From: Chthoniobacter flavus
GTDB lineage: Bacteria; Verrucomicrobiota; Verrucomicrobiia; Chthoniobacterales; Terrimicrobiaceae
DNA: 38,436 nt
Direction of reading: 5' to 3'
Assembly (NCBI GenBank): GCA_945860745.1
Contig: CAMASH010000029.1
Span: forward strand, 1 to 38,436
Shown: in pieces, positions 37,175 to 38,436 of the stretch
Layout of the letters: each line of letters starts with the position of its first letter
Numbering within the stretch: the stretch's first letter is position 1
Notes under the pieces: model-generated
What the model was told of the DNA's origin: nothing
Databases searched by the model: none
Seen by the model: only the letters and a program-made list of their open reading frames with translations
Program-made: the position numbers and the translations under genes

Positions 37175-38335
37175 TCAGTTCGGCCGGTGCCTCGCGGCCA
37201 GCAGCATCACCAGCGGAACCATCAAGGCCGGCGCCACGGCGGAAAAGGCAAGGCCGCGCGCCAGTGAACTCGCGTCCCCGATCCAGCCGACCAACCACGG
37301 CATGAAAATCCCCCCCGCATTCCCGAAGGCCGCCAGCGCGGCAAACATGCTCGCGCCGCCATCAGGATACCGGTTCGCCGTCACCGCCAGCATCGTCGGC
37401 CACAGGCAGCTTCCACTGAATCCTGCCAGGACACAGGCTGTCAGGGCCCAACCCGGCTGCGGCAGACTCGTGCCGAGCAGAAAAAAGACCACGGTCAGAG
37501 CGCACCCGGCCGCCATGATGAGATACGGATTCACCCGGTTTCCGATTGCGCCGACCACCATCCGGCCCAACGCCATCGCCGCAGAAAAGAGCAACAACCC
37601 TGTGCCGGCCATTTCCGGGGAAAACCCCAGCGATTCCTCCGCATAAGCCGGCAACCACTGGGCCATGCCGAGCTCCGTCGCCCCACCCAGGAAGATCGCC
37701 GCCAGCGCGGCCACGAACCACCATTTCCGCAGCAATCGCCCCATCGGCATCCGCCCCTTCTCCGTCACGAGCGGGGGAAACTCCATCAGCGCAAACGCCA
37801 GCATCAGGAGCAGCGGAAACGGCAACACCAGCCAGCAGGCCAGACGCCAGGTTCCGCCCAATGCGAGCGTCGCCGTCGCGGCCAGGATGGTCACCACCGC
37901 ACCCACCGCATAGAACGAATGCAGCCAGTTCATCGCCCCGGAACGCGAATCCGGATTCACCGCCGCCACCACGGGGCTTAGCACCATGTCGAGGACACCC
38001 GCTCCGAGTCCGACCACGAACATGGCCACCAGCAAGATCCCGTAGTTCGGAGCCAGCGCCATCCCGGCCAAGCCCGCCGCTGTGAGGACATTGCCGCCGA
38101 GCGCGAACGGCTTCGCGCCCCAGTGATCGGCCAGCGGACCCGTGGCGAGGATTCCCGCCACCAGACCCGCAAAAGCGATGCCGCCCAGACGTCCCAGTTC
38201 CTCACCCGACAGTGGGCCCGCCCCACCGAAGGCATCCCGGATCGCCAGAAGAAAAACCGGCAGCAGATTCAGCCCGATCGCCAGGCACATCATGCCGGCA
38301 AAACACAGGGCGGTGAGGAGTCTGGGACGGACCAT
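37175..38335 (-). CDS. MFS transporter, sugar-type
   Basis: A 386-residue inner-membrane transporter with about 12 helices. The cytoplasmic loop 2-3 motif reads GPLADHWGAKPFALGGN, and loop 8-9 ALGRMVVGAIGNRVNPYL is its repeat. The second half has GFSGSCLWPTMLAVTANRYP, similar to FucP-type fucose/glucose/galactose permeases. An MFS exporter is possible, but the acidic and aromatic residues in the helices resemble sugar symporters. The start is ATG 38335; the 100 bases before the window end hold no further gene. Confidence 0.82.
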   Translation of the reverse strand: MVRPRLLTALCFAGMMCLAIGLNLLPVFLLAIRDAFGGAGPLSGEELGRLGGIAFAGLVAGILATGPLADHWGAKPFALGGNVLTAAGLAGMALAPNYGILLVAMFVVGLGAGVLDMVLSPVVAAVNPDSRSGAMNWLHSFYAVGAVVTILAATATLALGGTWRLACWLVLPFPLLLMLAFALMEFPPLVTEKGRMPMGRLLRKWWFVAALAAIFLGGATELGMAQWLPAYAEESLGFSPEMAGTGLLLFSAAMALGRMVVGAIGNRVNPYLIMAAGCALTVVFFLLGTSLPQPGWALTACVLAGFSGSCLWPTMLAVTANRYPDGGASMFAALAAFGNAGGIFMPWLVGWIGDASSLARGLAFSAVAPALMVPLVMLLAARHRPN

Positions 38336-38436
38336 GCGATACCGAACCTTGGTGCCTGTGGGAACGCAACCCCGGAAACCGCAAATCCTCTCCGGCGGGT
38401 TCTTCCGCTGTGATCTCTTCGTGGTCTGTGGTTGAC
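38336..38436. other. Upstream region of the MFS gene, window end
   Basis: The last 101 bases contain CTCTTCGTGGTCTGTGGTTG-type sequence, similar to the repeated CTTCGCGT/CTCTGCGTCC motifs in other gaps of this window (for example 20381-20396). No gene is seen. Confidence 0.4.

Noticed and set aside
1-38436. CRISPR arrays, tRNA or rRNA genes, prophage, integrase and attachment sites
   Set aside because: I saw no regularly spaced direct repeats, no cloverleaf candidate in the intergenic gaps, and no phage or integrase genes apart from the IS630 transposases. A scan by tRNAscan and a covariance-model search would be decisive.

Overview
The window is a 38.4 kb piece of a GC-rich chromosome from a Gram-negative, outer-membrane-bearing bacterium. 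TolB, Pal, an MlaD/MCE protein, a TolC-family channel and several lipoproteins show the outer membrane. Most genes look vertically inherited housekeeping genes. The mix (separate pyruvate dehydrogenase E1-alpha, E1-beta and E2 genes, a MoxR ATPase with a membrane partner, Gfo/Idh/MocA and hydroxypyruvate-isomerase-like sugar enzymes, a sulfotransferase, many short palindromic intergenic repeats) suggests the Verrucomicrobiota or close PVC relatives. That placement is inference: there is no rRNA gene in the window.

Layout. 1-3.4 kb: the 3' end of a phosphoglucose/phosphomannose isomerase gene, a convergent sulfotransferase gene, a short-chain-dehydrogenase remnant running into a small secreted protein, and a PaaK/CapK-like adenylate-forming enzyme. 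3.47-5.75 kb: two IS630-family elements, one nested inside the other; the inner one appears to use -1 frameshifting. 6.0-7.6 kb: an MlaD-like protein and a secreted unknown. 7.6-11.4 kb (minus strand): pheA-tolB-pal-degT, probably one transcription unit. 11.4-15.4 kb (plus): an FmdB-like protein lacking its cysteines, a lipoprotein whose signal region contains a palindromic repeat, then marR-tolC-yfiH with overlapping ends. 15.4-15.8 kb is a repeat-rich gap.

15.8-19.7 kb (minus): ABC ATPase, ABC permease, ruvB and a small membrane protein. 19.8-20.3 kb: a ParE-type toxin with its antitoxin. 20.4-22.3 kb (minus): a medium-chain dehydrogenase coupled to a hydroxypyruvate-isomerase-like enzyme. 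22.6-26.9 kb (minus): moxR, a large membrane protein, vapB, vapC and trpC, with overlapping ends in the last three. 27.0-28.0 kb: a PA0069-type radical SAM protein. 28.2-28.8 kb (minus): an L,D-transpeptidase lipoprotein. 29.0-32.9 kb (plus): pdhA, a secreted protein with two similar halves, pdhB and pdhC; E3 is not present. 33.0-36.2 kb: a nuclease-fold protein, a glycosyltransferase-like protein and a Gfo/Idh/MocA oxidoreductase. 36.3-38.3 kb (minus): a sugar-type MFS transporter and a MutM-type DNA glycosylase.

The clearest features beyond routine annotation are the nested IS pair, whose outer inverted repeat is restored when the inner element and one TA are removed; the slippery site and start-codon hairpin of the inner element; two open frames apparently built from older sequence (an SDR remnant and a repeat-derived signal peptide); the secreted protein inside the pyruvate dehydrogenase operon; and a palindrome over that operon's promoter. 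I found no CRISPR array, phage, tRNA or rRNA, and nothing I could call a wholly new multi-gene system.
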